58,250 nucleotides of DNA, taken from assembly GCF_019801965.1 (NCBI RefSeq), contig NZ_JAHVIA010000012.1:1-58250 (forward strand), in the 5' to 3' direction. Under the pieces are notes generated by a model. The model searched no databases. It worked only from the letters and a program-made list of their open reading frames with translations, and was not told where the DNA came from. The position numbers were made by a program, and so were the translations under genes. Position 1 is the stretch's first letter. Each line of letters opens with the position of its first letter. The DNA is from Salipiger bermudensis (GTDB lineage: Bacteria > Pseudomonadota > Alphaproteobacteria > Rhodobacterales > Rhodobacteraceae). Shown piece after piece: positions 35,227 to 42,528 of this stretch.

Positions 35227-35918
35227 GCGCCGGTCCCTCCGTCTGCACCGATTTTCAGAAGCTGCGGGGCAAGATGCGCGAGCTCGGCGAATTTGGCAAA
35301 TGCCTGATGTGGCTGGGCATCCGGCGCCGAAGGCGGCTCCATGCCCTTGAAATGGCTGCCGCCGGTGAATTGCCAGACCATCATGCCCGCCGCCAGGCCG
35401 GCGCGGATCCCGGCCAGCGAGTCCTCCAGGAGCAGGCAATTCTCCGGCGCGACACCGGCCTTTTCCGCCGCCCTGAGCGGTAGATCGGGGGCCGGCTTGC
35501 CATGGGTCACCTCGGCAGCGGTGGTGATGCGCCCCTCGAAATACCGCGTCAGCCCGACGATCTCCATCGATTGCGCCACCCGCGCGGGGCTCGAACTCGT
35601 CGCGATGACATAGGGCACGGTGAGCGCCTCCAGCGTCTCGGTCAGACCGGGCATGACCTTGAGCTCCTTGCCGAAGGCCGCCACCAGCCGGGCGCGGTAA
35701 TCGGCCTCGAAGCCCTGGGGCAGGGTGATGGCGAATTCGCGGCGGATCTGCTCGAGCACCACCGGGTAGCTTCGGCCGAGGAAATGCTGCGCCACGTAGG
35801 GCAGGTCGATCTCGACGCCGTATTCGGCCAGTTCCGCCACCAGCATCCGCGCGCTGATGACCTCGCTGTCGACGACCACGCCGTCGAAATCGAAGATGAC
35901 GAGTTGGATCTCTGGCAT
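35223..35918 (-). CDS. HAD-superfamily sugar-phosphate phosphatase-like protein
   Basis: A 231-residue hydrolase of the HAD subfamily IA. Motif I is VIFDFDGVVVDSE (nucleophile Asp near residue 10), motif II ATSSSPARV, motif III KPAPDLPLRAAEKAG and motif IV LLLEDSLAGI. The cap domain follows motif I as in beta-phosphoglucomutase/2-deoxyglucose-6-phosphatase relatives. Start at 35918 chosen for GGGGGAG ribosome site. Coupled to the polyol regulator, it likely dephosphorylates a polyol- or ketose-phosphate, but the substrate is not known. Confidence 0.88.
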   Translation of the reverse strand: MPEIQLVIFDFDGVVVDSEVISARMLVAELAEYGVEIDLPYVAQHFLGRSYPVVLEQIRREFAITLPQGFEADYRARLVAAFGKELKVMPGLTETLEALTVPYVIATSSSPARVAQSMEIVGLTRYFEGRITTAAEVTHGKPAPDLPLRAAEKAGVAPENCLLLEDSLAGIRAGLAAGMMVWQFTGGSHFKGMEPPSAPDAQPHQAFAKFAELAHLAPQLLKIGADGGTGA

Positions 35919-36095
35919 CGTGCTCCCCCTTGTCCGGGGTGTAGCCGAGCGCCGCGACCGGCGCCAGAGCGCGCGTGCCGGGGCGCCGGGGCGCGCAAGG
36001 CGGCGGGGCGCCCTGTTCATGCGGCGTGGAGTTGGATAAGATTCTCAGATCGAGAGTTTTATGGGTGCGTCAACTCAAGCCTCACGGGATCCGCC

Positions 36096-36578
36096 ATGAC
36101 ACGCAGCAGCAGACCGCCTCTCACCCCGCCCGAGCCTGAGCGGGTGTCCGAGTTCCCGCCGGAGTTCGTGCCGGAACTGGTCCGGGAGGTCACGTCGGGG
36201 GCCGGGGCCGGCGCAGCGCGTGGGGCAGCGCGGCCGGAGCCGGTCTCGGAGCCGTCCGACCCTGATGAGGCCACGTCCGCCGAGGCGCCAGAGGTGCTCG
36301 AGAAGAAGGAGCTGCTCGACCGGGTGGTCGCGCGCAGCGGTGTCAGGAGGCGCGACGCCAAGCCGGCGGTGGAGGCGGCGCTGGCGATTCTGGGCAGCGC
36401 ACTCGCCGAGGGCCGGGATCTGCGGCTCGAGCCGCTCGGCAAGCTCAAGGTCGCCAACGTGAAGACACGCGGCGGCAAGCGGGTGATCCATGCCAGGCTG
36501 CGGCAGAACGCGCCGTGCTGCCCCGAGAGCAGCGGAGTCGGGCCCCAAGGCGAGGCCGCGCAGGACGCCGGGGACTGA
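36096..36578 (+). CDS. HU/IHF-like DNA-binding protein with long disordered N-terminus
   Basis: A 160-residue protein. Residues 1-65 are Pro/Glu/Ala-rich and disordered (PPLTPPEPERVSEFPPEFVPELV). Residues about 68-135 resemble the bacterial HU fold: KKELLDRVVARSGVRRRDAKPAVEAALAILGSALAEG, then LRLEPLGKLKVANVKTRGGKR, which is the beta-arm region. Canonical HU is about 90 residues, so this is a modified histone-like protein. It stands alone before a tRNA gene; no strong ribosome site was seen, so the exact start is uncertain. Confidence 0.75.
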   Translation: MTRSSRPPLTPPEPERVSEFPPEFVPELVREVTSGAGAGAARGAARPEPVSEPSDPDEATSAEAPEVLEKKELLDRVVARSGVRRRDAKPAVEAALAILGSALAEGRDLRLEPLGKLKVANVKTRGGKRVIHARLRQNAPCCPESSGVGPQGEAAQDAGD

Positions 36579-36687
36579 GCCTCGTGCCCTGCCGCGACGG
36601 CATCGGGCGGGCGGAGGGACTTTCGCCGAAAATCCTGAAATTGCCCTCTTGCACCTCTCGGCGGCTTCTCTTATTAGACCCGCTACC

Positions 36688-36762
36688 GGGTGATTAGCTC
36701 AGTGGTAGAGCGCTTCGTTCACATCGAAGATGTCAGGAGTTCAAATCTCTTATCACCCACCA
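36688..36762 (+). tRNA. tRNA-Val (anticodon CAC)
   Basis: A 72-base body plus encoded CCA. The acceptor stem GGGTGAT/ATCACCC is perfect, the D-arm reads AGCTCAGTGGTAGAGC, the anticodon stem CTTCG/CGAAG carries the loop TTCACAT with anticodon CAC (codon GUG), and the T-arm is AGGAG/CTCTT. Followed by a strong terminator at 36772. Confidence 0.95.
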
Positions 36763-36771
36763 TTCTTCTGA

Positions 36772-36809
36772 AGGGCGCGCTCTCCGATCGGATCGAGCGC
36801 GCCCTTTTT
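36772..36809 (+). terminator. Terminator after tRNA-Val(CAC)
   Basis: AGGGCGCGCTC (36772-36782) pairs with GAGCGCGCCCT (36795-36805), an 11-bp stem followed by TTTTT. Confidence 0.9.
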
Positions 36810-36818
36810 CATTTTGGC

Positions 36819-36941
36819 TCAGGCGTTTCGTGCGGCATCGCGCGCGATCAGGGCGGTTTCCTCCGCGACCTCGCGGCAGAGCGCGCCGCAGCGCGTGGGG
36901 GCGCGGTAGAGCGCGGCGAGCCGTTTCAGGATGCTGGGCAT
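36819..36941 (-). CDS. Tiny protein in the SoxR-controlled unit (40 residues)
   Basis: Begins MPSILKRLAALYRAPTRCGA and ends RDAARNA; basic N-terminus, helical. The start lies 2 bases after the stop of the larger small protein at 36944, with the ribosome site AAAGGTGG inside the end of that gene, a clear sign of translational coupling. No family recognised. It is the second gene of a unit expressed from the SoxR-type promoter. Confidence 0.6.
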   Translation of the reverse strand: MPSILKRLAALYRAPTRCGALCREVAEETALIARDAARNA

Positions 36942-36943
36942 GG

Positions 36944-37162
36944 TTACCACCTTTCTCTCAGGTCACGGGGCATGGTGCGGTGCGGGGTGTTGGGCGGCGG
37001 CTCGGACGGCAGACCGATGTCGCGGGCCAGGGCCGGGCTCCGGCGCAGCTGCGCCAGCCGTCTGCGGGCGCGGCGGGCGCGCAGCCGTGTCTGGAGCGGG
37101 GCGAGCAGGCGCAAGCGCAGGCGGATCGGACGCAGGCCGATGATGCGGGTCGGGGTCGTCAT
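36944..37162 (-). CDS. Small Arg-rich protein with DUF1127-like end, SoxR-controlled
   Basis: A 72-residue very basic protein: MTTPTRIIGLRPIRLRLRLL, then an Arg-rich helix and RRRLAQLRRSPALARDIGLPSEPP, which resembles the DUF1127 core (L..L....L.DIGL). Small DUF1127-type proteins in alphaproteobacteria act in stress responses and RNA or phosphate metabolism. Start at 37162 behind GGAGACCCGCCC. The promoter region, with a TTGACC/CACAGT pair 19 bases apart enclosing a near-perfect SoxR box, is at about 37199-37229, so expression should respond to redox-active compounds. Confidence 0.65.
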   Translation of the reverse strand: MTTPTRIIGLRPIRLRLRLLAPLQTRLRARRARRRLAQLRRSPALARDIGLPSEPPPNTPHRTMPRDLRERW

Positions 37163-37207
37163 GGGCGGGTCTCCTTGCAGATTCGGTCGATATCGATCAC
37201 TGTGCTT

Positions 37208-37225
37208 CCTCAAGTTCACTTGAGG
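37208..37225. promoter_or_regulatory. SoxR box between divergent small-protein operon and soxR
   Basis: CCTCAAGTTCACTTGAGG is an 18-base inverted repeat with one central mismatch and differs by a single base from the soxS operator of E. coli. On the minus strand it lies between TTGACC (37229-37224) and CACAGT (37204-37199), spacing 19 bases, the elongated spacing that MerR-family activators need. Confidence 0.88.
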
Positions 37226-37235
37226 TCAAGCGCCC

Positions 37236-37733
37236 ATGTCGTCATCTGCCCGCGGTCGCGCCGCGCCCGTCCGCCCCAATGATCTCTCGGTCGGAGAGAT
37301 GGCCGCCCGCGCCGGTGTCGCGGTCTCGACGCTGCATTTCTACGAATCCGAGGGGCTGATCGAGAGCTGGCGCACCCCCGCCAATCACCGTCGTTACGAC
37401 CGCCGAGAGCTGCGCCGGGTGGCGGTGATCCGGGTGGCGCAATCGCTGGGCATTCCGCTCGCGGAGATTCGTACCATGCTGGCACGGCTGCCGAAGGGCA
37501 GGGCGCCGAACAAGGCGGAATGGCAGGCGGTCTCGGAGGACTGGCGCAGCGAGCTCGACGCCCGCATCGCCCGGCTCGAGGCGCTGCGCGACGATCTTGA
37601 CGGCTGCATCGGATGCGGCTGTCTGTCGATGGAGACCTGTCCGCTCTACAATCCCGGCGATGCCAAGGGCCGCGAGGGGCCGGGGCCGCGCACCTGGATC
37701 GCGCGTGAGCGCCGGCGGCGCAAAGCGACTTGA
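37236..37733 (+). CDS. soxR: Redox-sensitive MerR-type activator SoxR
   Basis: A 165-residue MerR-family protein. The winged HTH begins SVGEMAARAGVAVSTLHFYESEGLI (about residues 18-42), followed by the dimerisation helix and the [2Fe-2S] cluster motif CIGCGCLSMETC (C-x2-C-x-C-x5-C, near residues 123-134). Oxidation of the cluster activates transcription at sites with a 19-20 base spacer. It is divergent from two small proteins, with the SoxR box between. Its own start codon lies just 10 bases after the box, so it probably also represses itself. Confidence 0.95.
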   Translation: MSSSARGRAAPVRPNDLSVGEMAARAGVAVSTLHFYESEGLIESWRTPANHRRYDRRELRRVAVIRVAQSLGIPLAEIRTMLARLPKGRAPNKAEWQAVSEDWRSELDARIARLEALRDDLDGCIGCGCLSMETCPLYNPGDAKGREGPGPRTWIARERRRRKAT

Positions 37734-37767
37734 ACTGCGCCGCGCGCTTGGCTAAACCGCGCGGGCC

Positions 37768-37843
<76 letters not shown>

Positions 37844-38079
37844 TTCCCTCCGATGCACCGGCCCCTGACGCTCGCCCTTCTGGGCGCATGCGGTCAGATG
37901 AATCGGGTGCGCCGCCCTCCGCAGTCGCAGGGCGCCACGTTCCGGCGGGAGGCGCGCGGCGCGATCTGAGCAGGCGCATCGCCAGGCGCAGTCGCACAGT
38001 GGCCATGCTGCCTCTGCAGCGGCCATCGCTCACACCCATACCGCCCGATGCGCTTGCTCCGGCGCAAACCGCAAGAGGC

Positions 38080-39291
38080 TCACTCCATCGCGAGGATCAT
38101 GTTGCGTACGACCGGGTAGATCTCGTTTTCCCAGCGGCGGCCGTTGAAGACACCGTAGTGCCCGACGTTGGCCTGAAGGTGATGGCGCTTGAGATGCGGC
38201 CGCAGCGTCGAGCAGAGATCATGCGCCGCGGTGGTCTGGCCGAGCCCGCAGATGTCGTCGCGCCCGCCCTCGACGGTGAGCAGCGCGGTGTTGCGGATCT
38301 TCGACGGATCGACCTTGCGGCCGCGGAAGCTGAAATCGCCGGTGGCCAGCTCGGCGCGCTGGAACACGCGGTCGATGGTCTCGATGTAGAATTCCTCGGT
38401 CAGGTCGAGCACCGCGAAATACTCGTCGTAGAACTCCTTGATCCGGCGCGCCTCGGTGTCCTCGCCTGCGGCGAGATGATCGTAGAGCTTGCGGTGCTGT
38501 GACTGGTGGCGCTCCATGTTCATCGACATGAAGGCGGTGAGCTGCACGAAGCCCGGATAGACCCGCCGCCCGGCGCCCGGGTAGCGGAACGGCACCGTCG
38601 AGATCACGTTGCGCTCGAACCAGCCCAGCGGTTTCTCCTGCGCCAGCTCGTTGACCGTGGTCGGGCTCTCGCGCACATCCACAGGGCCCGCCATCAGCGT
38701 CATCGAGCGCGGCGTCGCCGGGTTGCGATCCTCCGACATCACCGCCACCGCGGCCAGCGCCTGCACGCAGGGCTGGCAGACCGCCAGCACGTGGCCGCCG
38801 GGGCCGATGGTCTCCATGAAGCGGATGACGTAGTCGATGTAATCCTCGACGCCGAAATCGCCGGCATCGCGCGGCACGTCGCGGGCGTTCTTCCAGTCGG
38901 TGATATAGACGTCGTGGTCGCGCAGCAGGGTCTTCACGGTGCCCGCCAGCAGGGTGGCGAAATGCCCCGAGAGCGGCGCCGTGACCAGCACCTTCGGCTG
39001 CGCTGTGTCGATATCCTTGCGGAAGTGCAGCAGGTTGCCGAAGGGCAGGTCGAGCGCCACCTCCTCGGTCACCGGCACGTCGCGGTTCTCCACCCGGACC
39101 GAGGAGATGCCGAAGCCCGGCCGCTCGTGGGTGAGCTGGAAGCGCGAGACCATCTCGGCCAGCGCGGCGTTCTTGCGGATCAGATCGGCGAAGGGGCCGG
39201 CGCCTCTGGGGGCGAAGGCCAGCGCGGTGAGCGCGGCGGTGCGAAAAGGGGCGATAAAATCATCAAGTCCCTGGTAGGTGGCGTAGAGCAC
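38080..39291 (-). CDS. phaZ: Intracellular polyhydroxyalkanoate depolymerase
   Basis: A 403-residue protein of the intracellular PHB depolymerase family. The N-terminus (M/V)LYATYQGLDDFIAPFR is the usual start of the family, so the GTG at 39291 (with GAAGGAGGG upstream) was chosen over a longer frame. The lipase-like box with Cys nucleophile is AVCQPCVQAL (near residue 180); further blocks are VYITDWKNARDVP and PHLKRHHLQANVGHYGVFNGRRWE, the latter carrying the catalytic His. It mobilises stored PHB to 3-hydroxybutyrate. phaC, usually adjacent in related bacteria, is not in the window. Confidence 0.93.
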   Translation of the reverse strand: MLYATYQGLDDFIAPFRTAALTALAFAPRGAGPFADLIRKNAALAEMVSRFQLTHERPGFGISSVRVENRDVPVTEEVALDLPFGNLLHFRKDIDTAQPKVLVTAPLSGHFATLLAGTVKTLLRDHDVYITDWKNARDVPRDAGDFGVEDYIDYVIRFMETIGPGGHVLAVCQPCVQALAAVAVMSEDRNPATPRSMTLMAGPVDVRESPTTVNELAQEKPLGWFERNVISTVPFRYPGAGRRVYPGFVQLTAFMSMNMERHQSQHRKLYDHLAAGEDTEARRIKEFYDEYFAVLDLTEEFYIETIDRVFQRAELATGDFSFRGRKVDPSKIRNTALLTVEGGRDDICGLGQTTAAHDLCSTLRPHLKRHHLQANVGHYGVFNGRRWENEIYPVVRNMILAME

Positions 39292-39394
39292 GGCAGTCTG
39301 ACCCTCCTTCGTTGCAAAAACGCTAGCCAGAACCCGGGGGCCATGCGACAAAAATCATGACGCAGTGCAGCATCACGTCAGGAACGGGGGGAGC

Positions 39395-40048
39395 ATGGTC
39401 ACGGCAACGCTCACGATTTCATCGAAGAACTATTCCTCCTGGTCGTTGCGCGGCTGGCTGTTGTGCAAGATGTCGGGGCTCGATTTCGACGAGGCGCCGG
39501 TCGATCCAACCGATGCCGAGATGCGGCAGGAATTGCTTTTGCTTTCACCCACCGTGCGGGTGCCGCGCCTGACCCACGGCAAGGTCCAGGTCTGGGACAC
39601 GCTGGCGATCGCGGAATATCTCAACGAGTGTTTTCCGGAGGCGAAGCTCTATCCCGAAGACGTGGTGCGGCGGGCCCATTGCCGGGCGATCGCCGGCGAG
39701 ATGCATTCGGGCTTCTACAACCTGCGCTCGGCGCTGCCGATGAACCTCAAGGCCCGACACGAGCGTTTCAAGATCTTCTCCGGCGCGCGCCCTGATGTGG
39801 AGCGGGTGAAGGCGATCTGGCACGATTGCCTCGACACCTATGGCGGACCGTTCCTGTTCGGCCGTCCCACCGTGGCGGATGCGATGTATGCGCCGGTCTG
39901 CACCCGCTTCCGCACTTACGCGGTGACGCTGGATGACCGGCTCGAAGCCTATATCGACACGGTGCTCGACTGGGCCCCGATGCAGGACTGGATCGCCGGC
40001 GCACTGGCCGAGCCGGAAGAGATCGAGGAGCTCGAGGTCGAGTTCTGA
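39395..40048 (+). CDS. Glutathione S-transferase family protein
   Basis: A 217-residue protein. The thioredoxin-like N-terminal domain (SSKNYSSWSLRGWLL, with Ser-rich activation site, then PTVRVPRLTHGKVQVWDTLAIAEYL where VP-RL and the D-T pair bind glutathione) is followed by the helical C-terminal domain (GGPFLFGRPTVADAMYAPVCTRF). Start at 39395 chosen for GGGGGGAG ribosome site. It is divergent from phaZ and may take part in detoxification or redox repair; substrate unknown. Confidence 0.9.
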   Translation: MVTATLTISSKNYSSWSLRGWLLCKMSGLDFDEAPVDPTDAEMRQELLLLSPTVRVPRLTHGKVQVWDTLAIAEYLNECFPEAKLYPEDVVRRAHCRAIAGEMHSGFYNLRSALPMNLKARHERFKIFSGARPDVERVKAIWHDCLDTYGGPFLFGRPTVADAMYAPVCTRFRTYAVTLDDRLEAYIDTVLDWAPMQDWIAGALAEPEEIEELEVEF

Positions 40049-40128
40049 GGCGCGCGGGGGCGCACGCTTTCGGGTCTCCGGCACGGGCGGTCTTGTTTCT
40101 CTCTCCCTGATGGAAGATGTCCGGTGCC

Positions 40129-40971
40129 TCAGGCCGGGGTCAGCCGCCGCGCCAGCGCCAGAGCGCCGTCGAGCCCGCTGCCTTCGGGCGCTCGCAGCGC
40201 CTCGGCCATCTCGCGCGGCAGCCAGTCCGCATAGGCCGCCGCGACCCCTCCGATCAGGCAGATCGGCTCCTCGGGGCGCCAACCCAGCGCGTTGAGCCCG
40301 GTCGCCACGTAGGCGGTGCCGCGACGCATCTGCAGCGCCGCTGCCGGATCCTCCGGCGCCTGCGTCACCCGCGGCGCGAGCTGGCCGAAGCGCTCCGGCG
40401 TGGCGCTCGCGGCGAAGGCGATGACCCCCGGCGCACCGCCGAGATCCTCGAGCAGCGCCTCGGTCACCGGGGTCTGCGCCTCGAGCCGGTCATGGGCGCG
40501 CAGCGTGTAGATCAGGATCTCCCGGCCGAGCCAGGCCGCCGAGGCCTCGTCGCCCAGGACCAGCCCGTAGCCGCCGATGCTGCGGAAGCTGTCGCCGTCC
40601 TGGCGGGCGAGGAAGCTGCCGGTGCCGAGCCCGGCGACGCAGCCCGTGGCCCGCCCAAGCGCGCCCACCACCGATGCGCGGCGATCCTCCTCGACCACCG
40701 CGTGATCGAGGGGCAGGGCGCGCGCCACCCGCTGCGCCAGCGCCTCGCCGGTGACCCCGGCCAGCGCGAGATAGGCCGGGCAGGCGCGCAGCGCCTCCGG
40801 GCTCAGCCCCGCTGCCTGCGCCACCGCCTGCAGCCCTTCGGAGATGCGCGCCACCGCGCCATCGAAATCGCTGGTCACGTTGGCGGCGCCGAGGCTCACC
40901 ACGTGCCGGCTGCCGGCGTGTTCGAGCGCCACCCGGCAGGTCGAGCCGCCGCCATCCACCGCAAGGATCAT
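40129..40971 (-). CDS. BadF/BadG-type N-acetylglucosamine kinase-like ATPase
   Basis: A 280-residue protein of the ASKHA fold. MILAVDGGGSTCRVAL is the phosphate-1 motif, TGCVAGLGTGSFLA the phosphate-2 motif and CLIGGVAAAYADWLP the adenosine motif. The family includes N-acetylglucosamine and glucosamine kinases. The start overlaps the VWA gene stop (ATGA). No amino-sugar genes are adjacent, so substrate is inferred only from family. Confidence 0.87.
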   Translation of the reverse strand: MILAVDGGGSTCRVALEHAGSRHVVSLGAANVTSDFDGAVARISEGLQAVAQAAGLSPEALRACPAYLALAGVTGEALAQRVARALPLDHAVVEEDRRASVVGALGRATGCVAGLGTGSFLARQDGDSFRSIGGYGLVLGDEASAAWLGREILIYTLRAHDRLEAQTPVTEALLEDLGGAPGVIAFAASATPERFGQLAPRVTQAPEDPAAALQMRRGTAYVATGLNALGWRPEEPICLIGGVAAAYADWLPREMAEALRAPEGSGLDGALALARRLTPA

Positions 40972-42152
40972 CGCGACAGCTCCTTCATGCCGCGGCTGAT
41001 CCCCTCCAGGGTCATCGGCACCATGCGCTCCTCGAAGATCTCGCGGATCATGCCGATGCTCTGGGTATAGGGCCAGTGCCGCTCGGGCACCGGGTTGATC
41101 CAGAGGTGATCGGGCCATTGCGCCCGCGCCCGCTCGAGCCAGACCTGCCCGGCCTCCTGGTTCCAGTGCTCGTTGGCACCGCCGGGATAGGCGATCTCGT
41201 AGGGGCTCATCGAGGCGTCACCCACGAAGATGCACTTGTAGTCGGAGCCGTAGGTGTTGAGCACGTCCCAGGTCGCGGTCTGCTGGTCCCAGCGCCGCCG
41301 GTTGTCGCGCCACACGCCCTCGTAGAGGCAGTTGTGGAAGTAGTAATGCTCGAGATGCTTGAACTCCGTGCGCGCCGCGGAGAACAGCTCCTCGACCACC
41401 TTGATATGCGGATCCATCGATCCGCCGATGTCGAAGAACAGCAGCAGCTTGACGGCGTTGCGGCGCTCGGGCCTTGTCTTGACGTCGAGATAGCCGTGCT
41501 CGGCGGTGGCGCGGATGGTGCCGTCGAGATCGAGCTCCTCCTGCGCGCCGTCGCGGGCCCAGCGGCGCAGCCGCTTCAGCGCCACCTTGATGTTGCGCGT
41601 GCCGAGTTCGACGCTGTCGTCGAGATTGCGGAATTCGCGCTTGTCCCAGACCTTGACCGCGCGCTTGTGGCGGCTCTCGTGCTGGCCGATGCGCACGCCC
41701 TCCGGGTTGTAGCCATAGGCGCCGAAAGGCGAGGTGCCGGCAGTGCCGACCCATTTGTTGCCGCCCTGGTGCCGGCCCTGCTGTTCGCGCAGGCGCTCCT
41801 GCAGCGTCTCCATCAACTTGTCGAACCCGCCCAGCGCCTCGATCTCGCGCTTCTCTTCCTCGGTGAGGTGCTTCTCGGCCATCTTGCGCAGCCAGTCCTC
41901 GGGCAGTTCCACCGCCTCGAGCATCTGCTCCAGCCCAATCTCCTCGAGCCCCTTGAAACTGTGGGCAAAGGCCTGGTCGAAGCGGTCGAGATGGCGCTCG
42001 TCCTTCACCATGGCGCTGCGCGCGAGGTAGTAGAACCCCTCCACGTCATAGGTCGCCAGGCCCGCTTTCATGGCCTCGAGAAAGGTCAGGTACTCGCGTA
42101 GCGAGACCGGCACCTGCGCGGCGCGAAGGGTTTCGAAGAACGGTACGAACAT
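40968..42152 (-). CDS. VWA domain protein of the CoxE/MoxR-partner type
   Basis: A 394-residue protein. The C-terminal von Willebrand A domain starts at about residue 225 with LLLFFDIGGSMDPHIK, where the metal-binding DxSxS motif has the variant DIGGS common in CoxE-like proteins. The N-terminal ~200 residues contain FVPFFETLRAAQVPVSLREYLTFLEAM, the usual CoxE/YehP N-terminal signature. Partners are normally MoxR AAA ATPases, absent here. A role in metalloenzyme maturation is possible but the cox genes lie 4 kb away on the opposite strand. Confidence 0.88.
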   Translation of the reverse strand: MFVPFFETLRAAQVPVSLREYLTFLEAMKAGLATYDVEGFYYLARSAMVKDERHLDRFDQAFAHSFKGLEEIGLEQMLEAVELPEDWLRKMAEKHLTEEEKREIEALGGFDKLMETLQERLREQQGRHQGGNKWVGTAGTSPFGAYGYNPEGVRIGQHESRHKRAVKVWDKREFRNLDDSVELGTRNIKVALKRLRRWARDGAQEELDLDGTIRATAEHGYLDVKTRPERRNAVKLLLFFDIGGSMDPHIKVVEELFSAARTEFKHLEHYYFHNCLYEGVWRDNRRRWDQQTATWDVLNTYGSDYKCIFVGDASMSPYEIAYPGGANEHWNQEAGQVWLERARAQWPDHLWINPVPERHWPYTQSIGMIREIFEERMVPMTLEGISRGMKELSR

Positions 42153-42273
42153 GGGGGCTCCGCTGGTCTGCGCTCATCCTACGCGAAGCGGCCCCGGTCG
42201 CAACCACCGCCTCGCCGCCCCGCGGAAAAACGCGCTCCCGCGCCGCACCTCAGAAACAGCGCGCTCCCTGCAG

Positions 42274-42338
42274 CTTCTTCTGGCCAGAAATATCCCGGGG
42301 TGAATGGCGCCGCAGGCGTCAGAGGGGCAGCGCCCCTG
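42274..42338 (-). repeat. Dispersed intergenic palindromic element, copy 3 (inverted)
   Basis: Read on the minus strand: AGGGGCGCTGCCCCTCTG, a GACGCC-TGC-GGCGCC hairpin with one mismatch, ATTCACCCCGGGATATTTCTGG, then CCAGAAGAAG. Same order as copies 1 and 2 near 27.5 kb but with the second hairpin degraded. Confidence 0.65.
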
Positions 42339-42360
42339 AGAGCGATGCAGGCCGCCCCGC

Positions 42361-42528
42361 TCAGGTCGCGAGTTTCTCGATCACGATGGTCACGATCAAC
42401 CCGGCCAGGCCGAAGGCAATGCCGTAGACCACGACGAACTGCGCGATATCGGCGAGATCGCCCTTGCGGCGCTTGGCGGTCAGCCCGCCGATGATGGCCC
42501 CGATCAGAACCCCGGCTATCACGATCAT
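42361..42528 (-). CDS. Small two-helix membrane protein
   Basis: A 55-residue protein: MIVIAGVLIGAIIGGLTAKRR, a charged linker KRRKGDLADIAQ, then a second helix VVYGIAFGLAGLIVTIVIEKL. Its ATG overlaps the stop of the DUF2927 gene (ATGA). Homologous small proteins are widespread in Rhodobacteraceae and often mis-annotated as apolipoprotein acyltransferase; the sequence gives no enzymatic signature. Confidence 0.72.
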   Translation of the reverse strand: MIVIAGVLIGAIIGGLTAKRRKGDLADIAQFVVVYGIAFGLAGLIVTIVIEKLAT

